Assembly: GCF_905397435.1 (NCBI RefSeq)
Contig: NZ_CAJPVI010000033.1
Span: 39,465 to 103,464 of the forward strand
Source: Cupriavidus numazuensis
GTDB lineage: Bacteria; Pseudomonadota; Gammaproteobacteria; Burkholderiales; Burkholderiaceae
DNA length: 64,000 nt
Direction: 5' to 3'
In this document: piece by piece, positions 1 to 9,019 of the stretch
Layout of the letters: each line of letters opens with the position of its first letter
How positions within the stretch are numbered: position 1 is the first letter of the stretch
Notes under the pieces: model-generated
What the model saw: the letters and a program-made list of their open reading frames with translations, nothing else
Databases searched by the model: none
Told to the model about the DNA's origin: nothing
Position numbers and translations under genes: made by a program

Positions 1-413
1 CGCTGGTGCTGGTGTACCCCAGCTTCACGGTGCCGTTCTGCAGCTGGCTGATGATGGGATTCTTCAAGGCGGTGCCGCGCGACATCGAGGAAGCCGCGAT
101 GATGGACGGGCTAAGCCGCTTCGCCGCCTTCCTGAAAGTAGTGGTGCCGTTGTCGTCGAGCGGGATCCTGACCGTGGTCATCTTCAGCGCCACCTTGGCA
201 ATGCAGGAGTTCGTCTACGCACTGACCTTTATCACAAGTTCGTCGCAGTACACAGTGGGCGTGGGCGTGCCGACCTTCCTGGTGCGGGGCGATGTGTACT
301 TCTGGGGGTCGCTGATGGGCGCGTGCCTGATCGTCAGCGTACCGGTGGCGGTGCTTTACAACAGCTTCCTTGACCGCTTCGTGGCCGGGTTTACCGTCGG
401 CGCGATCAAATAA
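1..413 (+). CDS. Sugar ABC transporter permease, C-terminal part (5' end outside window)
   Basis: This is the end of an inner-membrane permease of the MalG/CarB-type carbohydrate ABC transporter family; the reading frame enters at base 3. The EAA loop that docks on the ATPase is visible as DIEEAAMMDGLSRFAAFLKV, followed by a hydrophobic stretch and a short C-terminal tail (FLDRFVAGFTVGAIK). That tail ends as MalG-type permeases usually do. The first four or so membrane segments lie outside the window, so substrate and partner genes cannot be named. The family call rests on the EAA motif and the tail. Confidence 0.8.
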   Translation, partial: LVLVYPSFTVPFCSWLMMGFFKAVPRDIEEAAMMDGLSRFAAFLKVVVPLSSSGILTVVIFSATLAMQEFVYALTFITSSSQYTVGVGVPTFLVRGDVYFWGSLMGACLIVSVPVAVLYNSFLDRFVAGFTVGAIK

Positions 414-472
414 GCCTCAATCACACTGTGGGTGATCTGCTGCATCGTTCGCTGCCAAAGACCGATCGACCT

Positions 473-3400
473 TCACCACGCCGGCATCGCCGCCGATGGG
501 GGAGCTTGCGGCAACCGGATCCCCGGCGGCCAGTCACTGCAGCGCAGCAGCGGCTGGCTGCTGCCGGGCACGGCCATTGCCGCCACCTGTGGCGCCATAT
601 AGCGCAGCAGATGCACGGCCAGCGCGCTTGTAAAGCTGTAGTGCACTGCGTAGGGCGCCATGGCGCTAATGGTCACGGTCCCAAAGAAGCGCTCGCCCAA
701 AATGAACACAAAGGTCGCCGAGCGGCTCACCGAGCGCGATGCGATTCGCCGCCCGCCCGTCGCGTACACTTGGAAGCGCTGGTCTCCTGTGCCAGTCTTG
801 CCCGCCACCGGCAAAGGTATCCCGCCCTTGCCGGGCACGACAAAGGCGCCATTGATCGACTTGGCCGTGCCACGCTCCACCACATCCAGCATTGAACGCC
901 GCACCACCGCTGTCAGCTCGGCAGGCAGTAACCGCTTCCCCGGCAGGGGCTGGAGGACAAAGCGCGTCGCATAAGGTGTATTGGCCGCAAACTCCAGGCT
1001 ATGGACCGTGGTGTTTTGCGTGACAACGCCGTCATTGAGGATGATGCCGGCCAACTCTGCCAGCGCGGCGGGCCGGTCGCCCGAGGCGCCAATGGCAGTT
1101 GCATAAGACGGCGTCAACGAATCAAAGGGATAGCCCAAGCGCTGCCAGCGCTTCGCGATGCGCTGGAATGCCTCCCGCTCCAGCACGGTGCGGATGCGAT
1201 TGTCTTGAGCAGACTTGCTGTGGGAGCGAAACAGCCAGCGGTACACCGTCTGGCGTTCAGCCGTGCTGTCGCGCAGGATCTGCGACAGCGTGGCGTCAGG
1301 ATGCTTACCTAGGTATTCCACCATCCAAAGTTCCAGCGGGTGGATGCGCGACAGATAGCCGCGGTCATTGAGGTTGAACTTGTCGTGCCCATACTTGCGG
1401 TACAAGGCCGGCAGGTCCTCGCCGGCCAACTGCTTGGCGGACCTCCGTGAGCGCATGATGCGGACAAAGCTGTCCTCGTCCAAGTCCGGCCGGGCGCTCA
1501 GCAGCGTGACCGACAGGCGCACCGCGGTGTAGTGCGGCGTGCTCAGTTGCACGCGCCCCAGCAGCGTCGCCAGGCGCTGGTCTGAATCCTTGCCACGGTA
1601 GTGCTGGTAGAAGCCGGTCATGTAGGCCGCGCCCTCCTGGTCGGCAAAGCGTTCCAGGTAGGCACGGCGCTCAGGCGAATGGCGGTCTTCGAAGAGGTTG
1701 CTCCTGTCGGGCCGGGCGTGGAACATGTCATGGCGCACGATATCGCGCATGATGCGGATGAAGACCAGGTTGACCGAATGCTGGAAACCTTCTCGCACAG
1801 TCATGATGCGCTCGCCCTCCCAGCGCTCGAAGTTACTGAAGCTCTGCAGGCCGCCTCCGGTAAAGAAGGCTTCGCCCGGGTTGCCAGAATACTTGCGTTC
1901 CATGGCGGCTTCCAGCATCGGGGTCAGTTCGCGGTCTGCCGGCGAACGCGCCTGGGTCAGGTAATCGACTGCCCAGCGGCTGAGCGCATCCTGCTTCGCC
2001 AGCTTCACGCCGGCCAGCTCCACGCGGCTCATGCCGGCATAGCGGGCATGCAGCTCGGTGACGATCTCCAGGTAGGTGACCAGCGTGCGCAGCTTGGCGG
2101 TGGAGCCCAGGTTGAGGCGGGCGCCGCTGTTGATGTCGAACGGCTGGTCCACGTTGTCTGCCTGCACCCGCACCACGCTGGCATTGCCCACGCGCTCGAA
2201 CAGTGTGAAACTGGCCATTAGCTTCGACGGGTCATCCTGGTCGCGCAGCATGTTGTGCCCATATAGGCCCATCTTACGGGCATCATCCTTGTTCTTCAGG
2301 CGTAGTAGCGTTTGGGTCGCCATTCGCTGGGCTTCGCGGTTGATGGTGCCGTCCACGGTCAGGTCCAGGCGGTCCATGTCATAGCGGCTGTCGACTCCGG
2401 TCAGCCTGCCAATGTCAGCACGCACGCGGTTGATGGCCTTGCGGGTAATGAAGGGTTCCGCTGTTAACTTTGCCGGGGGCGCGGCCTTGTCAAGCGGCTG
2501 CTGCAACGCAGCATCGCGAAGTTGCGGCGTAATAATCCCGTTCGCGGCCAGCAAGCGCAGGTAGCTGCCGGTCAATGCATCCAGGTTGGTGTCGTCGCGG
2601 CGCAGGTGGTACGACGGCCGGCGCTGCGAGATGATCAGCGACAGCGCGCGCTTGAAGGCCAGAGCCTCGCGGCCAGCCGGAGCGCGGGGGTCCATCTCCC
2701 TCATGAGCCGGTTAACCCCGCCGAAATCCTCCCCGTACCAGACCCACAATGCGTCGCCGATCCCATTGATCTCGCCGAAACCCGCGCGCGCGGACAGTGG
2801 CACCGTATTTAGGTAGTCGACCACAATGCGCTCACGGGCACGCCGTGTGTCCGGGCCGTCCGCGTAGGCCCTCAGCGAGGCCGAGGTCATCTGCCGGAAC
2901 TTCTCCCCAATCGATTGCGTGCGGCCTTCAGGTGAGTGCCGGTACTTCTCGATCTGCGTGGCCAGGGTGCTGCCACCGGGAGATTCATGCGAACTGTCGA
3001 CTAGCCGGATGAGCCGGTCGATCGCAGCCCGCGACAGACGTTTCCAGTCTAGCGCCGGGTTCAAATTCGGGTACTCGGGGTTAAGCAGCCCTTGGTTCTC
3101 CACGAACAGAAGTGCGCCAACCAACACCGGCGGCACCGCTCCAAAATCTTCATACTGCCGCTGCGGATAGCGTTCGAAATCCAGCGTAAGACCGTTGCAG
3201 TCGCGCAGCGCCAAGCCGGCCTGACTTTTTTCTCGGTACGGGGGAAAGATCCCATATTCCATCATCCGAACCATCTCGGGCGACATGCGCGCCTGCTCCG
3301 CCAGTACGTAACCGCGCTGCGTCAGCCGCTCGGCAAAGAGCGGCATCCCGCCATAGCCCAGGCGAGCGTCATAAGGACCGGAACGTGGGAAGGAGATGCT

Positions 3401-3565
3401 GTCGCTGGCACCCGGCCGCACCTCGAACGTTAGTTCCTGGCTGAACTGGCCCAGCAGGCGCGCCTGCCATAGCGAATTTCGCACTTCGCTGGCGACGAGA
3501 CTATAAGCGACATACCCGCCCCCACAGAGGGCCAAGAAAGCAAAAATCCGGCCACGTCGCAACAC
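473..3565 (-). CDS. Bifunctional penicillin-binding protein (GT51 transglycosylase plus transpeptidase)
   Basis: A 1030-residue class A PBP-like protein that should polymerise and cross-link peptidoglycan in the periplasm. It starts at a GTG preceded by GGAGAG, and has a single N-terminal membrane anchor (about residues 7-27). A GT51 region lies around residues 145-260, with FVENQG and GGSTLATQIEKY. A penicillin-binding region follows: the SxxK serine is in GSTAKLRT, SxN is SVN in HSVNLVF, and the KTG box is GKTGTGD near residue 935. It is longer than typical PBP1 and has an unusual insert between the two enzyme domains. It stands alone and converges on the ABC permease gene. The exact subfamily is uncertain. 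Confidence 0.8.
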   Translation of the reverse strand: MLRRGRIFAFLALCGGGYVAYSLVASEVRNSLWQARLLGQFSQELTFEVRPGASDSISFPRSGPYDARLGYGGMPLFAERLTQRGYVLAEQARMSPEMVRMMEYGIFPPYREKSQAGLALRDCNGLTLDFERYPQRQYEDFGAVPPVLVGALLFVENQGLLNPEYPNLNPALDWKRLSRAAIDRLIRLVDSSHESPGGSTLATQIEKYRHSPEGRTQSIGEKFRQMTSASLRAYADGPDTRRARERIVVDYLNTVPLSARAGFGEINGIGDALWVWYGEDFGGVNRLMREMDPRAPAGREALAFKRALSLIISQRRPSYHLRRDDTNLDALTGSYLRLLAANGIITPQLRDAALQQPLDKAAPPAKLTAEPFITRKAINRVRADIGRLTGVDSRYDMDRLDLTVDGTINREAQRMATQTLLRLKNKDDARKMGLYGHNMLRDQDDPSKLMASFTLFERVGNASVVRVQADNVDQPFDINSGARLNLGSTAKLRTLVTYLEIVTELHARYAGMSRVELAGVKLAKQDALSRWAVDYLTQARSPADRELTPMLEAAMERKYSGNPGEAFFTGGGLQSFSNFERWEGERIMTVREGFQHSVNLVFIRIMRDIVRHDMFHARPDRSNLFEDRHSPERRAYLERFADQEGAAYMTGFYQHYRGKDSDQRLATLLGRVQLSTPHYTAVRLSVTLLSARPDLDEDSFVRIMRSRRSAKQLAGEDLPALYRKYGHDKFNLNDRGYLSRIHPLELWMVEYLGKHPDATLSQILRDSTAERQTVYRWLFRSHSKSAQDNRIRTVLEREAFQRIAKRWQRLGYPFDSLTPSYATAIGASGDRPAALAELAGIILNDGVVTQNTTVHSLEFAANTPYATRFVLQPLPGKRLLPAELTAVVRRSMLDVVERGTAKSINGAFVVPGKGGIPLPVAGKTGTGDQRFQVYATGGRRIASRSVSRSATFVFILGERFFGTVTISAMAPYAVHYSFTSALAVHLLRYMAPQVAAMAVPGSSQPLLRCSDWPPGIRLPQAPPSAAMPAW

Positions 3566-3864
3566 GTCACGGCTCTCCGGTTACCAACGCACGTCGGCGA
3601 TGCAGACTACCGCCGGCTTCAAGCGTGAATGAGGCGGGCCATCTTTCGCGTGTACCACCTATCTACATATTACAAGCCACGCAAGGCGTGTGGGTGCGTG
3701 GCTGTGACCGCGCAAAAAAGGTAGGCTAGCAAAATTGCAGTCGGATTCTCGGGCAATGGAGAGCACGACTGGTCCATATATGACTGCAACTAGTCATTGA
3801 GCACGGCCCTATTCCGGCACCGAGAAAAGCAGATTGGCTTGCGACCAGTCATCGCGCACTGGGA
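3566..3864. other. Intergenic region, no gene seen
   Basis: This AT-richer gap follows the 5' end of the PBP gene. It would hold the leftward PBP promoter. I see no convincing ORF or RNA gene. Confidence 0.4.
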
Positions 3865-4245
3865 ATGCTCGATACCAGCGCAAGCGCGCACACGGAGCGT
3901 ATGTTCAACCTGTTCCCAAGGCTGGGCGAGCGCCGCAGGCAAGCCAGCGGCACGCTTTCCGGGGGCGAGCGTCAGATGGTCGCAGTAGCGCGGGCGCTGA
4001 TGGCGAACCCCAAAGTACTGATGCTGGATGAGCCATCGGCCGGCCTGTCGCCCAGCCTGGTGGACACGCTGTTCTGCAAGATGCGCGAGGCGCGGGATCT
4101 CGGCGTGACGATTCTACTGGCCCATCATGACAACCCCCGGCGCAGCCCGAGAGAGAGTTCTACGATCTCCGGGTTGCCAAGCAGTTCCTTGGCACTGCCC
4201 GTGACGCGATCCCGGCCCTGTGCCAGCACGTAACCCCTGTCGGAA
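3865..4245 (+). pseudogene. livF-like ATPase relic with its 3' part inverted
   Basis: Remnant of a branched-chain amino acid ABC ATPase. On the + strand, 3865-4130 encodes the signature motif (TLSGGERQMVAVARAL), Walker B (VLMLDEPSAGLSP) and the run to GVTILL. The Walker A end is missing. The expected C-terminal part (RGYVLAQGRDRV, then AKELLGNPEIVELSLGLR) is present, but on the minus strand at 4245-4133. A local inversion of about 115 bp would restore a LivF-like end. It is not functional. Family assignment of both pieces is good; the inversion is an inference from their order and strand. Confidence 0.7.
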
Positions 4246-5130
4246 ATGGCTAGGGCGGCCTTCGCGTTTGCCCGACCACATTGCAGGCGCCGCCGCGTTC
4301 GGCCCGCTCACGTTCGGCTGGAGCGCTTCCTGATCGCACTGGCCGCGGCCGCTGTCATGGCCGCAGCGCTCGCCCTGCTGTTGGACCGGCTGTTCTTCCG
4401 TCCCCTGCGCGCCAGCAGTATGGCAGCGACCGTTGTCATTGCGTCGTTCGGCGCCTCGCTGGCACTACGCAATCTGGTGGTATTCGTATGGGGCCCGCAG
4501 CCAGAGTACCCACTCGCACGAGATTGCCCTTGTGCAGGAGGTGCTGCCCGGTGTCAGGCTGACCTGCGACGAGATCTTTGTGGTGGTGCTGACCGCGCTA
4601 CTGATGGTCGCCCTGCATCTCTTCCTGCGCCGCGCCCGACTTGGCAAGGCCATGCGTGCCGTATCAGACAACCCTGCCCTGGCCAGCGTCAGCGGCATTC
4701 CCAATTAGACCCGTATAGCCCCAATTGCAGGTTCAGCCCAAGACAGACCACCGCAAAGATCAGCGCCTGGGTCAGGAGGAAGACCGCATAGGAAACGATG
4801 CCGCTCATGATCGCTCTCCCAGAATGCCCCTCGGGTAGCACAGCAGGCGGAGAAACATAATCAGAAAGCCCACGGCGGGCTTGTATGTGCCGCGCCGGTC
4901 AGGGGCACCTAGATCGACTGGCCAGGCCGATGATCATTCCGACCAGCGCCGCGCCGTAGATGCTGCCGACACCTCCGAGGGATGCCGCCGCAAACATGGG
5001 TAACACAAGGGTTAAAGCCCATCTCGGGTGAGATCTGCACCGTCAGGCCATAAAGGACGCCGGCAATGGCAGCCAGTCCGCCACCACCCAGGTCCAGCGG
5101 ATCACGCCGCGCACATCTTCCGGCCGCGTG
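4246..5130. pseudogene. livH/livM permease relics split by a small inversion
   Basis: On the + strand, 4246-4705 encodes the first half of a LivH-type permease in two frames (LLLDRLFFRPLRASS, then FLRRARLGKAMRAVSDN), stopping at GIPN. The second half lies on the minus strand from about 5130 to 4806: PEDVRGVIRWTWVV, then AAIAGVLYGLTVQISPEMGF, and finally RLLCYPRGILGERS with a TGA. An ATGA overlap there leads into the start of a LivM-like permease (MSGIVSYAVFLLTQALIF, 4808-4706), which is cut at 4705. Re-inverting about 4706-5130 would rejoin livH and restore livH-livM. Several frameshifts are also present. Confidence 0.65.
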
Positions 5131-5375
5131 GTTTGAGCCGGGAGGAAGCAACCGTATCGCGCGACGCCCGCATTTCCGCCCCGCGAGCGCGTCGGATCGG
5201 TCATACCGGTGCACCAGGATAGCCTGCGCGCCGTGTCGGCGTAGCGGCACAAAAACACCTTGATCCACATCAAATATCAGGACATGACATTTTCTATAGT
5301 TGTCCTGAAGTCGCCCTTACTCCGGCCGCAGTTCCGGCACGCTGCCGGGCGCCAATCCGAACAAAGGAGATAAGA

Positions 5376-5954
5376 ATGGTCACTCGAATGCTTTGCAATA
5401 AGAACAAGCATGCGGCATGGATCCGAGCCTGCACCTTCGCCATGGCGATGACAACCGTATCGGCTATGGCCGCGCCACCCACGCAAGGATCGCGTGGCGG
5501 CCACGACTGCGGCCTTGGACCCGGCTACGGAATGATGGGCGGCTACGGCATGGGCATGATGGGTGGCTACGGCATGGGCATGATGGACGGCTATGGCATG
5601 GGGCCCGGCATGATGGGCGGGTTCGGTAGTGGGCACGGCGTGATGGGTCCGTTTGGCTGGGACCGCGGACCGGATCTCAAGCTGAGTCCAGAACAACGCA
5701 CGAAGATTAACGGCATCATGGATGAGACACGCAAGGCACACTGGTCGATGATGGGTGCCATGATGGACCAGCACGCTCGCTTGCGGGATCTCTATGCGGC
5801 GCCAAGCCCCGACAAGATCGCCATTGATGACACCTACAAGGCGATCGGCAAGCTGCGCGAGCAGATGTACGACTCTTCGGTAGATGCCCGCAAGCGCATG
5901 GAGAGCGTGCTGACCAAAGAACAGCAGCAGACGCTGCGCAACTACTGGCAGTAG
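5376..5954 (+). CDS. Spy/CpxP-like periplasmic protein with Gly-Met repeats
   Basis: A 192-residue exported protein with a good ribosome site (AGGAGATAAG) before ATG 5376. An N-terminal signal region ends near AMA-AP. Residues 55-90 are a tandem Gly/Met/Tyr repeat built on GYGMGMMGG, a composition common in metal- or redox-stress periplasmic proteins. The rest is helical and carries two LTxxQ-like motifs (LSPEQRTKI and LTKEQQQTL) that define the Spy/CpxP fold. It lies 22 bp before the ATPase operon in the same direction and may share its transcript. Likely role: periplasmic chaperone or metal sensor. Which metal or stress is unknown. Confidence 0.7.
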   Translation: MVTRMLCNKNKHAAWIRACTFAMAMTTVSAMAAPPTQGSRGGHDCGLGPGYGMMGGYGMGMMGGYGMGMMDGYGMGPGMMGGFGSGHGVMGPFGWDRGPDLKLSPEQRTKINGIMDETRKAHWSMMGAMMDQHARLRDLYAAPSPDKIAIDDTYKAIGKLREQMYDSSVDARKRMESVLTKEQQQTLRNYWQ

Positions 5955-5976
5955 CGGTCAGGCCGGCCCCAGAGGC

Positions 5977-7374
5977 ATGGCCCTGGACAATGATGGGCCC
6001 GAGTCAGGCATGACGATCCCCCCTGCCTATCGCGTGCTGGCCGTGCACGGCCCCGTGGTCGATGTACGTGGTACGCCCTTGCCTCAGTTGAGCCACGTGC
6101 TGACCGCCCGCTTCGATGCAAGAGAACTGGTCATGGTCGTGGCACAGCATATCTCCGAGAACATCGTGCGTGCTATCGCTCTGCATGGAACGGAAGGACT
6201 TGCACGCGGCATGGCGGTTGCCGACACTGGCGCCCCACTATCCGTGCCTGCCGGGCCGGCGACTCTCGGCCGCCTGATGGACGTACTGGGCAATCCGCTG
6301 GACGGAGGACCGCCCCTTTCCGACGCCCCGAGGCGACCGGTGATGACTGCGCCGCCGCCACTGTCACAGACGCTGCCCGCGGAACATATCCTGCCGACCG
6401 GCATCAAGGCCATTGACCTGCTTTGCCCGTTCGTTCGCGGCGGCAAGACCGGGGTGTTTGGCGGCGCCGGAGTGGGCAAGACGGTATTGATGATGGAGTT
6501 TATGCATGCGGTGGGTAGCCTGTATCGCGGCGCGTCCGTCTTTGCCGGCGTTGGCGAGCGCATTCGTGAAGGCCATGAACTCTGGCACGACATGCGCGAA
6601 GCTGGCGTCATGGAACGTACGGTCATGGTCTTCGGGCAGATGGACGAGACACCGGGCGTGCGCTTTCACACTGGCTTCACCGCACTCGCCTGTGCCGAGG
6701 CCCTGCGAGAAGCGGGTCACTCGGAGGTACTGTTCCTGATGGACAACCTGTTCCGCTTTGTCCAGGCCGGCACCGAGATCTCCGGCCTGCTTGGGCGCAT
6801 GCCGTCAAGCGTGGGCTATCAGCCAACGCTGCAAACCGAAGTCGCGACACTTGAAGAGCGGGTGCTGTCGACCGCCCAGGGTGCGATCACCGCGGTGCAG
6901 GCGGTATACGTGCCTGCCGATGACATGAGCGACCCGTCGATCACGGCCATCCAGGCACACTTGGACGCCATCGTAGTGCTGGCCCGCGAGCAGGCAGCGC
7001 GGGGCATATACCCCGCGGTCGACCCGCTCGCCTCGAGCAGCCGCCTGATGGACGCGCGGCTGGTCGGCCAGCACCACCACCGCGTGTCCGCGGCTGTGCG
7101 CGAGCACCTGGCGCGCTACAAGGAACTCGAGGACATCATCGCGATGCTCGGTATCGACGAGCTTTCGCAGGATGACCGCCGCATCGTGACGCGGGCCCGG
7201 CGCCTGCAACGCTACCTGACACAGCCGTTCCAGGTCGTGGCCGACCACACCGGCATGCCTGGCGTGACGGTGCCGCTGGAAACCATGCTTGGCGACTGCG
7301 AGCGCTTTCTCGACGGCGCCTACGACGCGCTGACCGAGCAAGCCTGCTACATGCGCGGGGCCATGCCATCATGA
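5977..7374 (+). CDS. atpD: N-type ATPase beta subunit
   Basis: Catalytic beta subunit of an alternative N-type F1Fo ATPase. As written it is 465 residues; a start at Met12 (6010) would fit the family N-terminus (MTIPPAYRVLAVHGPVVDVR) better. The P-loop is GGAGVGKT and the Walker B strand reads VLFLMDNLFRFVQAG. In housekeeping beta subunits this reads IDNIYRF, so the residue pattern is divergent, as in N-ATPases. It is the first gene of the operon, the hallmark order (D-C first, A-G last) that separates N-ATPases from the standard atp operon. It overlaps atpC by four bases. Confidence 0.93.
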   Translation: MALDNDGPESGMTIPPAYRVLAVHGPVVDVRGTPLPQLSHVLTARFDARELVMVVAQHISENIVRAIALHGTEGLARGMAVADTGAPLSVPAGPATLGRLMDVLGNPLDGGPPLSDAPRRPVMTAPPPLSQTLPAEHILPTGIKAIDLLCPFVRGGKTGVFGGAGVGKTVLMMEFMHAVGSLYRGASVFAGVGERIREGHELWHDMREAGVMERTVMVFGQMDETPGVRFHTGFTALACAEALREAGHSEVLFLMDNLFRFVQAGTEISGLLGRMPSSVGYQPTLQTEVATLEERVLSTAQGAITAVQAVYVPADDMSDPSITAIQAHLDAIVVLAREQAARGIYPAVDPLASSSRLMDARLVGQHHHRVSAAVREHLARYKELEDIIAMLGIDELSQDDRRIVTRARRLQRYLTQPFQVVADHTGMPGVTVPLETMLGDCERFLDGAYDALTEQACYMRGAMPS

Positions 7375-7787
7375 GGACATTCACGCTTCAAATGCTCGAC
7401 GGCCACCGCGCGGTCGATATTGACGACACCACCAGCCTGGTTGCCGCCGACGCAAGCGGCGCCTTCGGCTTGCAGGCTGGCCATGTCGACCTGCTCACCG
7501 TCATAGAGCCTGGACTCTTTCGCTATAGGACACGCCACTCACCGGAATGGTGCTACGGTGCGAGCCTCGGCGGCATGCTGCATTGCCGAACGATCCGTGG
7601 GCGCACCACCGTGTGCATCGTCAGCGGCCGCTTTCTGGCCCACGCAGACCCGGTGTCACTACAAACGGAGTTCGAGCACATGCTGGAGCGCGAACACCGG
7701 CTTCGCGTCAGCACGAGAGAAAGCCGCCTCCAGCTCGATCTGGTCCTGTACAAGCGCATGCAGGAACTCACGAAGGCGGCGCCGTGA
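7371..7787 (+). CDS. atpC: N-type ATPase epsilon subunit
   Basis: A 138-residue epsilon-like subunit of the central stalk. It has an N-terminal beta-sandwich region (VDIDDTTSLVAADASGAFGL) and a helical C-terminal part rich in Arg and Glu (FEHMLEREHRLRVSTRES). Its ATG overlaps the atpD stop, and its own stop overlaps the atpQ GTG, so translation is probably coupled. Position between atpD and atpQ is diagnostic of N-ATPase operons. Confidence 0.9.
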   Translation: MRTFTLQMLDGHRAVDIDDTTSLVAADASGAFGLQAGHVDLLTVIEPGLFRYRTRHSPEWCYGASLGGMLHCRTIRGRTTVCIVSGRFLAHADPVSLQTEFEHMLEREHRLRVSTRESRLQLDLVLYKRMQELTKAAP

Positions 7788-8059
7788 CCCAGGACGACGA
7801 CAGACTTCGCCACGCTCTCGCCCGCCAGCTAAGGCAGCTGCGCGATGCGCGGCCCGCCGGCCTCCTCGGCCTGCTCGTCATCGGTGGTACCGCCGGACTG
7901 CTTCTGGTAGGACCGGTAATCGCCGGCGCCTACCTGGGACACTGGCTGGACGAACAGGCGGCAGGATATTCCGTGCGCTGGACGGTCAACCTGATATTGC
8001 TCGGGCTGCTGGTCGGTGCGGTCAACGTCGTACTCTTCTTTCGCTCGCACGACCGATGA
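7784..8059 (+). CDS. atpQ: N-type ATPase small membrane protein AtpQ (AtpI-like)
   Basis: A 91-residue protein beginning at GTG 7784 inside the atpC stop. It has two predicted membrane helices (LLGLLVIGGTAGLLLVGPVI and VNLILLGLLVGAVNVVLFF) and the GAYLGHWLD loop typical of AtpI/AtpQ-like assembly proteins. In described N-ATPase operons atpQ is followed by atpR, a small three-helix protein. Here the atpQ stop overlaps the atpB start directly, leaving no room for atpR. Role inferred from family: rotor assembly or divalent cation handling. Confidence 0.8.
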   Translation: MTQDDDRLRHALARQLRQLRDARPAGLLGLLVIGGTAGLLLVGPVIAGAYLGHWLDEQAAGYSVRWTVNLILLGLLVGAVNVVLFFRSHDR

Positions 8060-8745
8060 ACAACGTCATCGTCTGGCAATTCCATCGCTTGGCCTTCACG
8101 GAGCCCATGCTGCTCTCGCTATGCGTAAGCGCGTGCCTCGTCGCGCTGGCCCTCGCACTGCGCCACGCCATTACGCGCGACGACGAAGGCCTGCCACTGG
8201 CTGGCGAAATGGCGTACCAGCTCATGCACGATGCCGTCGAGGAAGTGGTGGGCGCCAATTACGTAGAGCGCGTCCTGCCCTTCGTCGGCACGCTGTGGCT
8301 GTTTATCCTGCTGGCCAACCTGCTTGGCCTGGTACCCGGACTGCTATCCCCGACGCGCGACCTGTCGGTGACCAGTGCGCTGGCAGTGATCGTGTTTGCC
8401 GCCGTGCATGTCTTCGGTATACGCGCGTCCGGATGGAAGGCCTACCTGCGCCACTACCTTGCACCCACCCCTATGCTGCTGCCGTTCCACCTCATCAGCG
8501 AGTTCACCCGCACGATCGCCCTGGCGATCCGCCTGTTTGGCAACATGATGAGTCTGGAAATGGCTGCCATGCTAGTACTGCTGGTTGCCGGACTGCTGGT
8601 GCCGGTACCTCTGCTGTTGCTGCACGTGGTCGAGGCCCTGGTCCAGGCCTACATCTTCGGCATGCTCGCACTGATCTACATCGGCAGCGCGCTAGAAGCC
8701 GGGCAACCGGGCCCCCTCGCGCCATCCCCCCTTGAGGAGCACTGA
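8056..8745 (+). CDS. atpB: N-type ATPase a subunit
   Basis: A 229-residue polytopic stator subunit that forms the ion half-channels. The essential arginine is seen in TIALAIRLFGNMMSLEM, and the terminal helices (VEALVQAYIFGMLALIYIGS) match the family, including the conserved Gln and aromatic residues. It starts with an ATGA overlap on atpQ, and its TGA shares one base with the atpE ATG. Confidence 0.92.
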   Translation: MNNVIVWQFHRLAFTEPMLLSLCVSACLVALALALRHAITRDDEGLPLAGEMAYQLMHDAVEEVVGANYVERVLPFVGTLWLFILLANLLGLVPGLLSPTRDLSVTSALAVIVFAAVHVFGIRASGWKAYLRHYLAPTPMLLPFHLISEFTRTIALAIRLFGNMMSLEMAAMLVLLVAGLLVPVPLLLLHVVEALVQAYIFGMLALIYIGSALEAGQPGPLAPSPLEEH

Positions 8746-9011
8746 TGAGCGACCTGCATCTGTTCAGCGTAGTTTCGACCGTCGTGGCTGCACTGGCCAT
8801 CGCACTGGGCGTGTTCTTCCCGGCGCGCGCCATGGGGCAGGCCATTGCCGCAGCGCTCGAAGCGCTTGCCCGGCAGCCGGAGGCCGAAAAGCCGATCAGT
8901 CGTACCCTGTTCATCGGCTTGGCGATGATCGAGTCGTTGTCGATCTATTGCCTGGTGATTGCACTCATCATCCTGTTCCGCAACCCGCTGCTGGAATACT
9001 TCCTGAAGTAG
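8745..9011 (+). CDS. atpE: N-type ATPase c subunit
   Basis: An 88-residue hairpin rotor subunit. The polar loop LARQPEAEK joins two membrane helices. The ion carboxylate is Glu63 in MIESLSIY, with Ser64 and Tyr68 conserved relative to Na+-binding c subunits. The helix-1 glutamine that ligands Na+ in Ilyobacter (Gln32) aligns with Met30 here, and the Thr after Glu-Ser is Leu65. These substitutions argue against a classical Na+ site and favour proton use. This is an inference from residues recalled from known structures. Confidence 0.92.
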   Translation: MSDLHLFSVVSTVVAALAIALGVFFPARAMGQAIAAALEALARQPEAEKPISRTLFIGLAMIESLSIYCLVIALIILFRNPLLEYFLK

Positions 9012-9019
9012 AGGATGCC

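Noticed and set aside
1601..2221. 206-codon + strand frame inside the PBP gene
   Set aside because: Shadow frame; the opposite strand encodes transpeptidase motifs.
5519..5640. GGCTACGGCATGGGCATGAT tandem repeat as a DNA repeat element
   Set aside because: The repeat is explained by the Gly-Met-Tyr repeats of the encoded periplasmic protein.
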